A stretch of 64,000 bases of DNA from Doryteuthis pealeii (GCA_023376005.1 CM042176.1:12484694-12548693), one strand, 5' to 3'. Positions 34,009 through 45,575 are shown, numbered from the stretch's first letter. Notes: a model not told the origin generated them from the sequence alone. Made by a program: numbers and translations.

Positions 34009-34290
34009 ATATGAAGAAAAGTAGACAAACATGGGATGGAAGTATATTACTGGTAGTGATGTTGACGCTTAAATATTTTGGTCTTTCAGACCTTCTTCAG
34101 GACACAAGCTGAGTTCTTGTATTAAAGGATTCAATTCTCTTACAGAGAGAACTGAATCCGTCAATACAAGAACTCAGCTCGTGTCCTGAAGAAGGTCTGA
34201 AAGACCAAAACGTTATAGTGTTGACATCACCACCAGTATAACATCCCATGTCCGTCTAATTTTCTCATTTTACTCCCACACACACACATA
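34009..34290. mobile_element. Foldback with CTTCTTCAGG motif
   Basis: Near-perfect arms: AGACCTTCTTCAGGACAC (34092-34109) against GTGTCCTGAAGAAGGTCT (34178-34195), extending to GACAAACATGGGATG/CATCCCATGTCCGTC, with (TA)n at both tips. Confidence 0.88.
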
Positions 34291-34299
34291 TATATATGT

Positions 34300-34560
34300 T
34301 GAAAGGAAAAAATACTGAATGGATAAAATTAGATTTTATTTTATTTTACTGACATGTGTTTCGCCAGGAGTTTATCCATGTACATATGCACTCTATCTAT
34401 TATTATTTTAAATGCAAAGTAAAATAACAATAATAGAAAACTACAAAATAAATAATAGAATGGATAAACTCCTGGCCGAAACACGTGCCAGTAAAATAAA
34501 ATAAAATTTATTTTTATCCATTCAGCATTTTCCTTTACTTTTTCTTTTCAACATACCGTT
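34300..34560. mobile_element. Foldback between microsatellites
   Basis: TTGAAAGGAAAAAATACTGA and ATGGATAAAATTAGATTTTA face the inverted sequence at 34490-34550; the inner arms contain TGTTTCGCCAGGAGTTTATC and its complement. Right flank ATACCGTTGGATTCGC then (TA)n. Confidence 0.85.
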
Positions 34561-34737
34561 GGATTCGCTTCCATTTTCAACTTATATATATATGTATGTA
34601 TATATATATATAATACACAAACATGAGATATTCCAAAAGACGAGTTTTATTCTATGGAATATTGTGTTTGCCTATTTTCTACATACTGTCAGATTAAATT
34701 CCCTATTTTACTCCCATATATATATATATATATATAA
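34561..34737. other. TA tracts and microsatellite flanks
   Basis: (TA)n at 34584-34612 and 34717-34736; ACATACTGTCAGATTAAATT before the second tract is another version of the recurring flank. Confidence 0.6.
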
Positions 34738-34957
34738 AAGCTCTCTTATTGAGTATGATGTATGAGTGCCTGGCCAGCAGTTCTTTTGAAGATGTGAACT
34801 GTTTGACTGCTTCCACAAGTGATTTGTTTGTAGTGATGGAAGGTTTGTGTAGAGCCAGCCACATCCCTTTTTGATAAACTGATAACATAAGAATGGTGTA
34901 CCAAAGTGCCAGAGATTCTCCCTGAACAACCCACCTCTTATTTCCAATGCAGAATTT
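34738..34957 (-). other. Unrecognised ORF fragment
   Basis: The minus strand is open for about 70 codons with ordinary amino-acid composition (RWVVQGESLALWY, a hydrophobic LMLSVYQKGMWLAL, then VEAVKQFTSSKELLARHSY). It is bounded by a TA tract and a MITE. No splice sites are evident and no family is recognised; a chance frame or retroelement fragment is possible. Confidence 0.3.
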
Positions 34958-35203
34958 GGACCATATGACCTTTAAGCACCCCTTCTGCGATCTCGATTCG
35001 TGGGGACATTTTTCCATTTACACCGTCAAAATCCGGTTAATTGTTAGCAGACAATTTTTAGAGTTTTTTTATTTTTTTTTTATTATAAAACTAGCCCCTA
35101 ACTCTAACCCCTAACAAACAAGTGGATATTGACAGTGTAAATGAGAAAAATGTCCTTGTGAGTTGAGATCGTGGAAGGGGTGCCTAAAGGTCCTATATGG
35201 TCC
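34958..35203. mobile_element. MITE with perfect 8-bp target duplication
   Basis: CAGAATTT flanks both sides (34950-34957, 35204-35211). Ends GGACCATATGACCTTTAAGC and CCTAAAGGTCCTATATGGTCC-like are inverted. 8-bp duplications occur with hAT and Merlin elements; ends starting GG favour the latter slightly. No transposase. Confidence 0.88.
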
Positions 35204-35211
35204 CAGAATTT

Positions 35212-35275
35212 TTTATTCTCCTGTTTGGTTGCACCACCGAGAGTTAATAGCTCAATACATCTCTGGCAATTGGAC

Positions 35276-35315
<40 letters not shown>

Positions 35316-35361
35316 CCTGGAACTTAATTTCAATACTGCACATATACAACATAGTAATCTG
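35212..35361. repeat. (TA)n microsatellite and flanks
   Basis: (TA)n at 35280-35313, surrounded by non-coding sequence. Confidence 0.7.
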
Positions 35362-35728
35362 AACATTAGCTACATAAATGAGACTAACCTCCCCTTGTTT
35401 ATTTCACTTTGAGGAAGCCATATGTTTTGATCGGCCATTTTTCATTTCACTGTAATCAATACAACTGCATGTTTTAACACACAAATATCATAAAATGATG
35501 TGTTCTTAATAACAATTAAGTTCATTTCAAATAATGCGCAAGCACAATTAAGAACACATTTTATGATATTTTCGTGTTAAAGCATGCAGTTGTGTTGATT
35601 TGAACAAATTCGTATTTTCAGTGTAGATTTACGGTGAAATGAAAATGGCCCACCAAAACATATGGCTTCCTCAAAATGAAATAAACAAGGGGAGGTTGCT
35701 CTCATTTAAGTAGCTAATGTTCAGATTA
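35362..35728. mobile_element. Foldback, AAAATGATGTGTTCTTAA family
   Basis: Left arm with CCTCCCCTTGTTTATTTCA and CATATGTTTTGATCGGCCA faces its inverse at 35640-35700. The inner part (TTAAGAACACATTTTATGAT) is shared with 60944-61387. Confidence 0.85.
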
Positions 35729-36119
35729 CCCACAACATCTCAGAAAAGGTATGCTATACGGAAAAGAAAAATTATCTGTCTGATGAAATAATTTTTGATA
35801 AAGATGTAAACTAATATCTAAATGTAATATCTAAACAAATGCATATTAAAATCTGCAAAAGAAATCATTTTTAAATCCTAAATTTTAACACTAACACCAT
35901 TCAAAATAAAATAAAAACTGAATATAACAAATTATAATGAATTGACTTGCAAAAATATGTGTCATTTGGAATGCAAGTAATTAAGTTTTAATGTAATAAA
36001 ATATTCTAATCTCTAACTCAAAATTTTCAGTGCAGTTTGAAAAGAGACAAAAAAACTTTTAAGATTAATAAGAATGATTAATTTAATGGGATCTTTTTTA
36101 ATTTTCTTTCACGGGACCA
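35729..36119. other. Unassigned with Helitron A remnant
   Basis: 35960-36090 has GGAATGCAAGTAATTAAG and TTTTAATGTAATAAAATATT, a fragment of family A. The remainder is AT-rich and non-coding. Confidence 0.5.
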
Positions 36120-36740
36120 GATTTGTGTGTGGTGTGTGTATTTTGATTGTGTGTGTGTGTGTGTGTCTGTCTGCTTTGTGGTTGTATGTGTGTGTTGGTA
36201 TATTTTGATCGTGTGTGCTATTATTTTTCTGATTGTGAGTGTGTCTATTTTGTGTGTGTCTAGTTTGTGATTGTGTGTGTGTGTGTGTGTATGTTGTATT
36301 TTGATCATGTGTGCATTTATTTTTCTGATTGTGTGTCTATTTTGTGTGTGTCTGGTTTGTGGTTGTGTGTCTGTTGGTGTATTTTGATTGTGTGTGCTAT
36401 TATTTTTCTGATTGTGTGTGTGTCTATTTTGTGTGTGTCTGGTTTGTGATTGTGTGTGTGTGTGTGGTGTGTGTGTCTGTCTGTCTGGTTTGTAATGTGT
36501 GTGTGTGTGTGTGTATGTGTGTGTTGTATTTTTGGTAGTGTGTGCATTTTTTTTTTTTTATGTGTGTGCATCTGGTTTGTGATTGTGTGTGTGATTGTGT
36601 GTCTATTTCATGAGTGTGTGTGGTTTGTGATTGTGTGTCTATTTCATGTGTGTGTGTGTGTGTGAGAGAGAGTCTATTCTATGAGTGTGCATCTATTTTT
36701 TGATAGTGTGTGTTTCTATGTGTGTAAGGGAGAAACAGAT
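36120..36740. repeat. GT-rich degenerate VNTR
   Basis: TGTGTGTCTGGTTTGTGATTG and TATTTTTCTGATTGTGTG recur irregularly among (TG)n runs. Open frames on both strands are low-complexity. Confidence 0.9.
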
Positions 36741-37150
36741 AAATGCAAAAATCAAAACAAAATGTTTTAACATTTTTTTTTGTTTTTTTAAAAAATTTTA
36801 ATTTACATTTACACACACACACACGCATGCGCGTATACTTTTTAATACCTCAATCCTCCCTGGGGGGTGGTTTTCTGTCAGCTTGTACCATTGGTTGTTC
36901 TGTGAGGTACGGATTGCACGGGCCCAAATGCTCTTTGTGGCACGTAACCTGAATTTTGATTTGAAATGAGAGTTTAACATCTTAAAAAGTTGCCCTAACC
37001 AAGGGACGTAACTCGACACTCACCAAATGTTGACTTTTTGGTCTATGTTATCCTAACTTGTCTCCCTTGATACAGTGAGATTGCATTTTTTTTTGTCGAA
37101 ACTATACATTTATTCTTATAGAAAAACATGTCAATCTAATATTCCATATT
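36741..37150. other. Unassigned sequence
   Basis: 36850-37060 is of moderate GC (CCTCCCTGGGGGGTGG; GTTGCCCTAACCAAGGGACG). No exon structure recognised. Confidence 0.4.
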
Positions 37151-37237
37151 GTCTTCCTTTATCAACACACACACACACATATATATATACACAAACACAC
37201 ATAAATATATATATATATATATATCATATACACAAAC

Positions 37238-37284
<47 letters not shown>

Positions 37285-37332
37285 ACACAATAACAAACAC
37301 ATGTATACATATGTATATTTATACACACCCAG

Positions 37333-37364
<32 letters not shown>

Positions 37365-37570
37365 TTATACACACACACTCATACACACATATTTCAACGA
37401 ACACATATATAAACACATTTATGCACACACACACATATATGTATAATATATATACACACAAACATATTTATACACACATATACATCCATATATTTATACA
37501 CACACACATTTATTTATATACAAAAATATATATTTATATATATACACAACACACAACATTTATATGCACA
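37151..37570. repeat. CA/TA compound microsatellite
   Basis: Alternating (CA)n and (TA)n with ACACATATTTATACAC-type interruptions. Confidence 0.92.
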
Positions 37571-38400
37571 CCCATGTGTGTGTATCTCTCTCTGTAAATC
37601 CTGCTTTTGTAGGTATATATAATCTACATGACATTCCGAGCAGAATTTAAATTTTTTTCCTGTAAATAATAACCTCTAAAATTGCAGAGCACAACTGATT
37701 CAAAATGTCTGTCATTTGAATTCTTTTTTGTTTTCACAATTATTCAGCATTTGATTAAAATCATTAAAAAAAAAAAAACCCAAAAAACCTTTTTTCTCAG
37801 TTAAAAACTGCTGAATTATCTCCCTTGTTTGGAATTGTCTCCCTTGTTTAATCAAAAAAACCTTTCTTGATTTGTAAACTTTTTTTTTTATTTAGTTTTA
37901 TTCATCTTTATATAAACTGATTGTTTCTACCCAACTAATTATTCTACCTGCTGTGGTCACCCACCTAAGCACTGACCATGCTCATCACATCTTAACTCCA
38001 GATATCTTGTCGGAGTCTTTGTATCAGACTTCCCCTTCCTATAAGGCCAGAATGCAATATAAAGTTAGTTCAAAGTGTGGTGCCCTGCAGGAAGCAAGCC
38101 TCCTGTGGGGCAGTTTAAAAACTGCTTAGATTCCATTGGTATTCCTCGTCAGGGGCGCCTCAGGCACCAGGCAATAAACCTAGCCCTTACCCTTTTTAAA
38201 TGAGAGGGCAGATGCAGCCTTGTCCAGAATTTCAACTTTGCTTGCTGAGTCGATTTCTTATGGCGATAATTGTTATGCTATGAGTGCCTTCACTTCTGTA
38301 GTTTACTCATAAAAAAGAAACAAAAAAAACTAGAGATACAAAAGATTTAGGGTGTCTCAAACAATTAGTAAGTTTGTAACTTAGGATTTAATTAATATCT
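37571..38400. other. Unassigned sequence
   Basis: 37960-38300 is GC-balanced (CAGGAAGCAAGCCTCCTGTG, GGGGCGCCTCAGGCACC) and could be an unrecognised repeat; no open frame with splice sites was found in it. Confidence 0.4.
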
Positions 38401-38401
38401 A

Positions 38402-39086
38402 TCTATACATATATAAAGGGCAGTTGGTGTGTATGTATGTCCGGATGAAATCTATACATATATATAAAGGGCAGTTGGTGTGTATGTATGTCCGGATGAA
38501 ATCTATGCATATATAAGGGGCAGTTGGTGTGTATGTATGTCCGGATGAAATCTATACTATATATAAAGTTGGTGTGTATGTCCGGATGAAATCTATACAT
38601 ATATAAAGGGCAGTTGGTGTGTATGTGTGTCCGGATGAAATCTATACATGTATGATGTATGTCCGGATGAAATCTATACATATATATAAGGGCAGTTGGT
38701 GTGTATGTATGCTATGTATGTCCGGAGAAAAACTATGAAAATAAAACAATTAATGACAAAGTAAATATATATACACATTCACTATCACCAGATCATGGTT
38801 TTGAGCAAAAATAACGAAGGTTTGATTTATATTAGTGAAGATTATTAAAAAATGAAATTTAAATGATAACAGCATTTTTTTTTTTTTTGCTTTTAATATT
38901 TTAAATAGTAGACATGAATTTTTCTTTTCAGAGCAGCTGGATCAATGCAAGGTCTTTTTTTACATAGGGATATTAATGGGGCATCCTGCGAGGATCCAAC
39001 TTGTGATTCAATAATAATGGATCTGCGAGACTAACTTTTTTTTTTACCTCCCCACTACTGAAGCAATGCTGGGTATCCACTTCTAG
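38402..39086 (+). mobile_element. Helitron family D with multiplied 5' end
   Basis: Starts TCTATACATATATAAAGG after host A. The first ~50 bp (to GTCCGGATGAAA) are tandemly repeated about seven times before the body continues once. Ends in CTAG at 39083-39086 followed by T. The body is non-coding and contains the segment GGATCAATGCAAGG found elsewhere. Confidence 0.82.
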
Positions 39087-39498
39087 TACATATATAAAGG
39101 GCAGTTGTGTATATGCGTATGTCCAGAGGAAACTTAAAAAATAAAACAATTAATGAGAAAGTAAATATATATACACATTAAATATCACCAGGGCTTGGTT
39201 TTTGAGCAAAAATAATAAAGATTTAATTTATATTTGTGAAAAGGATTAAAAAATAAAATTTAAATGACAACAGAATGGAATTTTTTTTTTTTTTTTTGCT
39301 TTTAATATTTTGAATAGTAGACATTAATGTTTATTTTCAGAGTGGCTGGATCAATGCAAGGTTTTTTTTTTTACATGGGGATTTTAATGGGGCATCCAAT
39401 GAGGATCCAACTCATGATTGAGTAATAATGGATCCGCAGGACTAACTTTAAAGAAAATCCCCCCCTCTACCCTGGCGATGCCGGGTGGCCTCTTCTAG
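39087..39498 (+). mobile_element. Helitron family D, second tandem copy
   Basis: Begins directly after CTAG of the previous copy with TACATATATAAAGGGCAG. The 3' end has hairpin ACCC(T)GGC-GAT-GCCGGGT at 39469-39486 and CTAG at 39495-39498, then T. Confidence 0.85.
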
Positions 39499-39569
39499 TA
39501 CAAATAATACAAATATCCAAAAATGTAATATTAATTACATCCCTAAAAATCAGCTGATAATTGTTGACT

Positions 39570-39712
39570 TAGGTTTGGTTTGTTTTATGGCATATCAACC
39601 TCAGTGGGTTATTTAATACCGACAAAGTTTTGAATTGAATTCATTCTTAATGGATAATCAGTTTTGTTTATAAAATCATGTTTTTCTATTTAACCCATAG
39701 ATGGGACTGTTG
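39570..39712 (+). mobile_element. Interspersed family B fragment
   Basis: GGCATATCAACCTCAGTGGG and CATAGATGGGAC match 52175-52290 and 63520-63640. Confidence 0.75.
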
Positions 39713-39744
39713 ACTTAGGAATAAGAAGTTTGATGAATAATGGT

Positions 39745-39825
39745 AGGTGTGGTGCTCCACCTCAGACACAAAAACAATCTCTTGGTCTAGTGCTAGTGAA
39801 AAGGGGATAGACTCTAAGATGTGAT
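39745..39825. mobile_element. SINE tail fragment
   Basis: CTTGGTCTAGTGCTAGTGAA and AAGGGGATAGACTC equal the tail of the SINE at 43262-43535. Confidence 0.7.
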
Positions 39826-40265
39826 ATATAGGAAGGGTAATCAGTCTATTTTTATTTCTTGATATCAGTTTTCGACCTCTCACCAATTTTATTCCCCCCC
39901 TCCTCCAAAGCACTTATTAACCTCTTAAATATTCCTGTAGGCCCCACTATCAACAGCTTTCGTTATCTTTGCTCTAAACACTTGACAGATTTTTTTTTTC
40001 TATGGATAGTGGTGATAGTGGGGGGGTGTATTTTCATATGTTCCCCCCCTTTCTTTCAGCGAATTATTTTCTATCACCCACCCCAACTTTTTTTTTGAGG
40101 GGAGGTAATAGAATGAACCATTTAAACACTTAGCTTTTTTTATGAATAGTGGTGAAGGCGTGTGTATGGGGGGGGGTATTTTCATGTGTTACCCCTTTTT
40201 CTTTAGGGAATTTTCTATCACCCCACCTCCAACTTTTTTTTTTGGAGGGGGGGTAATACAAACAA
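39826..40265. repeat. ~125-bp tandem duplication, G/C homopolymers
   Basis: Two copies (about 39990-40120 and 40135-40260) of a segment with ATAGTGGTGA, GGGGGGGT, TATTTTCAT and a TTTTTTTTGGAGGGG-like end. Non-coding. Confidence 0.75.
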
Positions 40266-40439
40266 ACATTACAATTTGAAGATTATACCAAGCTTTTTTA
40301 CAAAATATTTCTTTTGACATCATTTGATGACATTTTGAAAGAAAAGAGCCTTAAGCGGGGGTAGACCCCTGGCCCTCTAAATGGGGGGGGGGAGTAGACA
40401 GACCCCCACCCCGTAAAAAAATATTGAATGTTAAACCCT
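40266..40439. other. Unassigned
   Basis: No gene or repeat recognised; contains G- and C-runs. Confidence 0.4.
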
Positions 40440-40930
40440 TAATAGTTTTCTTGGGGCTATTTGCAGAATTCCGTCCCGGCCTCCTGCCTTTAAAAAACGC
40501 TAGGCGGTGATAGCTCAAAAAACCAACCCTCCCTATGAATGAAGTCCCTAACTGAAGAAGTGCCTGATGAAGTGCTTAAGGCATTTTTTCCTGAAAAGTT
40601 AATGCGATATTTTACCCCCTCCAGTCTTTTTTCGACAAGTAAATGTAAATATTTTAACCCTCCCCCTCTTTAAAATATTTTAAGGGAGGGGGCTAAATAT
40701 TTACATTTACTTGTCAATAAAAAATATGGCTTACTTTTAACACCTTCAAACCACTTTTTTTTTTGATATTTTCATTTTTTTTTTTTTTTTGACAATCAAT
40801 TACAAATAAAAAATCAAAACATTTTTTCGGTATTTTTATTTTTAGGGAGGGTTGTTTTTCTGAGCTATCACCACCTAGCGTTTTTTAAGGCAGGAGGCCA
40901 GGATGGAATTCTCCAAATAGCACCATTTTC
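40440..40930. mobile_element. Nested foldback
   Basis: Outer arms: GGCCTCCTGCCTTTAAAAAA with CGCTAGGCGGTGATAGCTCA on the left, inverted at 40860-40910. Inner palindrome around 40635-40720 (CAAGTAAATGTAAATATTT facing AAATATTTACATTTACTTG). Two palindromes of different age or one element with an internal hairpin. Confidence 0.82.
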
Positions 40931-41235
40931 TTTATTCTACTCCACCACCACCCACCACCAAAAAAACTTGGGGGGTGATCTAGTACAATCTTTTTTTATT
41001 AATTCATCTGCATATGTCTTTTTGGCAATGTGAAGATAATGTAAGACTGTGTGTCAGACTATGACAATGGAGATATTTACAGGTCTTCTAGTCTGACACA
41101 AGGCCACAATAAGTGGAGCACCCAGTAAATTGTGAAAGCAATAAACCTTTTTTCCCCCCTGTACAGAAATAATCGCAGCTTCCAATGATTCTCTTAAAGA
41201 AAAACATTCTTCCATTTTTTTTTTTTTTTTTTGTT
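40931..41235. other. Unassigned
   Basis: No recognisable exon; T-rich end next to the hairpin cluster. Confidence 0.4.
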
Positions 41236-41812
41236 AAAATGTTTGTCCGATAATAGTTAGTACATTTGCATATTAATTTCATACACTAAATGTACCAACC
41301 ATTATGGGACAGATTAGTACTTCCTTTTATATATTACTCCCATTGTGTTAATTACTTAACTATATTTCTTAATATCTATCTGGAAGTTCTATCTGTCCCA
41401 TAATAGTTGCTACATTTGCATATTAATTTCATACACTAAATGTACCAACCATTATGGGACAGAGATTGTGCTATCTTTTATTCCTTAATGTACACCATTG
41501 TGTTGATGTTAATTTCTTACTTTCAATCTGGGAAAATATAAAGTTTTACTATTTCTGTCCCATAATGATTGGTACATTTAATATAGGAAATTTATATGCA
41601 AATGTAACAATGATTATGGGACATAAACACTTTAAAAATTACATTGTCCCATAATGATTGGTACATTTTATATAGGAAATTTATATGCAAATGTAACTAT
41701 AATTATGGGCACAGATGTAGTTAAAAACAAAATATATATTGTGTCCCATAATAATTGGTACATTTAATCTATAAAATTAGTAAGCAAATGTACCAGTGAT
41801 TATGGGACAGGT
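41236..41812. repeat. Cluster of five ~72-bp palindromes
   Basis: Each unit runs TGTCCCATAATGATTGGTAC … to …ATTATGGGACA with a small AT loop: about 41236-41312, 41390-41463, 41550-41622, 41642-41713 and 41741-41810. The stems pair over about 25 bp with a few mismatches. Spacers differ (20-90 bp) and are unrelated to each other. Confidence 0.88.
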
Positions 41813-42094
41813 AGTATCATATATTTTTTATTTCATGTTTGCAAAAGTTCCGAAAAATAATTCTTGTAAAAAAATAAAAATAAAATGAATCAAGTCCATA
41901 TTGCAAGGAATGCCTTTTTGAAATGGAAAAATTAATTGTATAAATGAAGACATTTTTATTTTGACAATAACTTTTTTGGAGAAGTGAACATATCGAAAAC
42001 TGTTTGGATAACTGAATCCTTTTTGTATTTTTGATGTTTTGGCCGATCCATTCTCCAGTTTGTGTCGGTGTATATCCAAGAGGCAGGAAAAGAA
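41813..42094. other. Unassigned
   Basis: AT-rich; open frames on the minus strand show no family features. Confidence 0.4.
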
Positions 42095-42490
42095 AGAAAA
42101 AAAAAGGTTAAATCAAACTTAACGGACCTAAATTTCACCATCGTATGTCAAAAATGAGGGAATTAACCAAATTTAAGGAAATTTTCAGTGTTGATACATT
42201 AATGAATAAAATACATAATGCACCAGTTATTTTATTTAAAAACTTTTACATTTTTTCAGGTCAGTTATTTTTGAGGCTTAACACAGATTCTTAAAGATAC
42301 GTGGTTCAAAGTTAACTGAGCTGAGAAAATGTAAAAGTTTTTAAATAAAATAACTGGTGCATTATGTATTTTATTCATTAATATATCAACATTAAAAATT
42401 TCATTAAGTTCGGCTAATTCCCTGATTTTTTTTTTCCAGCAGGGTGACATTCGATGGTGGAATTTAGGTCTATTAAGTTCGATTTAACCT
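42095..42490. mobile_element. Long-TIR MITE, ~150-bp arms
   Basis: GGTTAAATCAAACTTAACGG (42106) and its inverse near 42470 bound two mirrored arms containing CATAATGCACCAGTTATTTT. Relative of 32664-32990; further remnant at 2840-2960. Confidence 0.87.
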
Positions 42491-43261
42491 CCCCAACAAA
42501 AAAATTGAAACCTCCTCTTTCTAAGAAGAACCCAGAATAGCACCAAAAATGGTCACTGACTGAGCCAATTCATTCTATGTACCCTAAATACCTGAGATAT
42601 TCCAAAATACAAGACGTCCAGAAAACATTGACATCATTTTAGTTTAAAATGTGAAGTTACTTTTCAATCATGCTGTACACACACACACATATCTCTCCCT
42701 ATGTATTGTTTGTCGCAATCCAATCATTATTAGATCGAAACACTGCAGCGTCGGCCAATAAACTCACCACTTAACCCATTTAAACCTGTGTTTTTTCATT
42801 TTTCTTAATATACTACATACCATCGGATTCACTTCCTTTCTTCACATATATATATATATATAATATATAATATATATATATATGTAACAGATAGGGTACT
42901 ATAAAATTAAAAGGCATATATATCTTATTATACTAAAGCTGAGTAAATCAATGATTGTTTGCTAAAGGCTTTTTTCCTATTTAGTTTAATGACACAAAAT
43001 ACATCCCATAATAGTCTTTTGGGATTAAGTCAAGTTTGAAAAAAATTCCATTTTATTTGGTTCAAAATTAGTCATAATTTGCAATTAAGTCAAAAACTCA
43101 CCTGTCTCTTACTTTACATTATGCCTGTCACTTTCCCCCTCTCTATATATATCTTGATTAACTACTATTTATATTTGTTAGTTTTCCTTGTGAGTGTAAA
43201 GAGAGAGGTTGGAGAGTGTGAGCAGTAGATGAACTTATTCATATGTTAATTTTCAGCATTT
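42491..43261. other. Unassigned with microsatellites
   Basis: 42715-42890 has GATCGAAACACTGCAGCG, then TACCATCGGATTCACTTCC and (TA)n, the recurring half-foldback layout. No gene in the remainder. Confidence 0.5.
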
Positions 43262-43535
43262 AATGGCTGGCTTAACATGTAACTCAGTCGGTAAGAGCGT
43301 TCCCGCTAGGGAATCAATATAGGTTCCTGGTTTGATACCGGTCCCCGCAACTCAGCATTATGAGTAGCACAGGGATCTGTGCGGTAAAGTAAGGAGCTAT
43401 GGAAGGTGTAGCGCCCCACCTTAGATGCTAAAATAATCTCCTTGGTCTAGCGCTAGTGAAAAGGGGATAGACTCCCTCGCTGATACGACTTTAGGGCCGC
43501 CAGTCGACTTTATATTAAGACGGGTCAGTTTTTTT
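43262..43535 (+). mobile_element. tRNA-derived SINE, second family
   Basis: GTAACTCAGTCGGTAAGAGC (box A) and CTGGTTTGATACCGG (box B-like) form a tRNA-like head; the tail has TGGTCTAGCGCTAGTG, also seen at 39780. Confidence 0.8.
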
Positions 43536-43705
43536 TTTTTTTTACTTGCAAATTTTAGCAAATGATTTTAATTTTTTTTTTTTTCAATTCTCCAGTCTTA
43601 TTATTTTTTTAATTTAATTTGTTTGCAAACTAACTTTATCCTGATCACAATCATCTACCCAGAAATAATAGGTGACCAAACGTGTCACATTTTTTCTTTA
43701 TATAT

Positions 43706-43736
<31 letters not shown>

Positions 43737-43849
43737 CCATGTGTATGGTTTGCCACTATTATACTTGATTGAAGCAGTAGTAATCCAACATACAGTGTTA
43801 TTAGAAGAGTGCTCAATATCTGCATTAATAGATAAATAAATAAAAAAAA
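43536..43849. other. Unassigned with (TA)n
   Basis: T-runs and (TA)n at 43705-43735; no gene. Confidence 0.5.
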
Positions 43850-44060
43850 GTTTTAGCTTATATTATTATCATTGGAACAATTTTACTACCATTGGTTTCT
43901 TGCTCTGCGACAGTCTTCAGGCAATAAAGTGTTTTTAAAAACCATTTGCATCCTTTTTAAAACACTTTTGTTGCCTGATGACTGCCGCAGAGCAAGAAAC
44001 CAATGGTAGTAAAATTGTTCCAATGATAATAAATATAAGCTAAACTTTTATTTATTTATT
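43850..44060. mobile_element. Foldback, GACAGTCTTCAGGCAA motif
   Basis: Arms of about 95 bp: ATCATTGGAACAATTTTACT and ACCATTGGTTTCTTGCTCTG mirrored at 43990-44030. Loop near 43935-43960. Confidence 0.9.
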
Positions 44061-44407
44061 TATATTATTATATATATAATAAGGATATCTACTGAGTCAG
44101 ACGAACCTACTTTAGTTTCGCATAAAGCTCTTCAGGGCTAAAATTTTTACAAATTAGCTTCTCCTAGCGGTTATATGAATATATATATATCTTATATACA
44201 TATATAACATATAAATTGTTTTTCTTTTTTGGCCAAATACTATACCAATAGATTATTTTTTGTTGGTACGAATATCTTGGTCTTTTCTTTTTTTCAAAAA
44301 TTTTTTTCTTCTGGTTGATGTTTGGTAGTATATTTTTACAATCAAACTCTCTGCGGGTTTTTTCTCTCCGCAAGGATCTACCAACACGCTTGTATATTTT
44401 AAATAAT

Positions 44408-44439
<32 letters not shown>

Positions 44440-44508
44440 GAGAGACAGAGATAGATAACAGAATGAAAATTTGTTTTACCTGGGCACTATGTCTTGATAA
44501 GTGGCTAA
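44061..44508. other. Unassigned with half foldback and TA tracts
   Basis: 44100-44140 has TAGTTTCGCATAAAGCTCTTCAGG, a single arm of the motif family. TA tracts at 44050-44080 and 44410-44440. Confidence 0.45.
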
Positions 44509-45575
44509 TACACTGCTTTGAAATCAATGGTAACAAAATTTAACTAAAATGATGTCAATTTTTTTTCTGGACATCCTGTATTTGTCTAAACAATTTCTGT
44601 TCTGTATATAGAACCTTGTTTTTTTGTATGTCTTAACGTGTAAGAAAGAAAAAATTGTCTCTTTGATGTAATATTTTAAAAATATAAAAATTCTTTATAA
44701 AACTTGTCTTGTTTATTTTATTTTTTTTTTCTTCAATCTCGTGTGACGACTTTAATAAATTTTTCCAAACATCCAGAGCCCTGTCATTGGGGATTTAGAA
44801 TACACTGACCACACCTCTGCAGAGGGGAAGAATCCCCCAATGAAGCCACCTGTTGGTTGTCGGGGTGACCTGTGATGCTTAAGGATGGAATCCTGGTGGA
44901 TGAGCAGTTCATAACATGCAACACTCGACTTAGACATTACTTAGGCTAGATAGGCGGTTGGAGAGGCCCAATCGGCTGGTCATGTCAAGCCTAGCACTTA
45001 TATGATTGCCCCAACCCTATTGCCCTTATGGCAAGCCCAAACCCTTTTCATCATATGGGTTCTAGAAGGCAATGGCTGAGGGTCTTCATGTCCTGGGAAT
45101 GACGTTAAACTCTATCTGGTGGTGAGGTTCCAGTTTTGGAGAAAGTGGAGCCACAAGGGAAATAGAAATTTACAAGTGGTCCCAAACCCCCGCTTGCATA
45201 TCCAACGTCAGGGGAAGAATGCCCTTGTTATCCACAGATTTTTCACAGACACAGTGACAAGTACGCCAAAAGCTGTTGATTCCTAAGGATGGAGATGCCC
45301 ATTGGATTTTTGCCAAGCCCCTTTGGCCGGGTTGTGGGCTTTAATACCACTGGGTGCCAGACATGTACCTTCGGTGACCTACAAGGAACTTAAGTTCCGA
45401 GCATGGTGCTCTGACACTAGATGCAGTTTAGTGTCAATATGCAGGACACCATTTAAAAAAAATTTTTATAATTGATCACCAACATCTACACAAGAGTGGA
45501 CCTGAGAGTAATGGAAACGAAGGGGTATCCACACTTCTCTGAACTGGACCTCACCACTATATGCAGTTTAGCATC
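44509..45575 (-). repeat. Duplicated block with family B, copy 1
   Basis: Collinear with 48829-49927. From about 44800 it consists of family B in minus orientation (CTCTGCAGAGGGGAAG to CACCATTTAAAAAAAATT). Confidence 0.88.

Noticed and set aside
34703..35017. 104-residue minus-strand gene
   Set aside because: Its first third lies in the MITE and its last residues in a TA tract; only the middle is protein-like, so it was listed as an unrecognised fragment.
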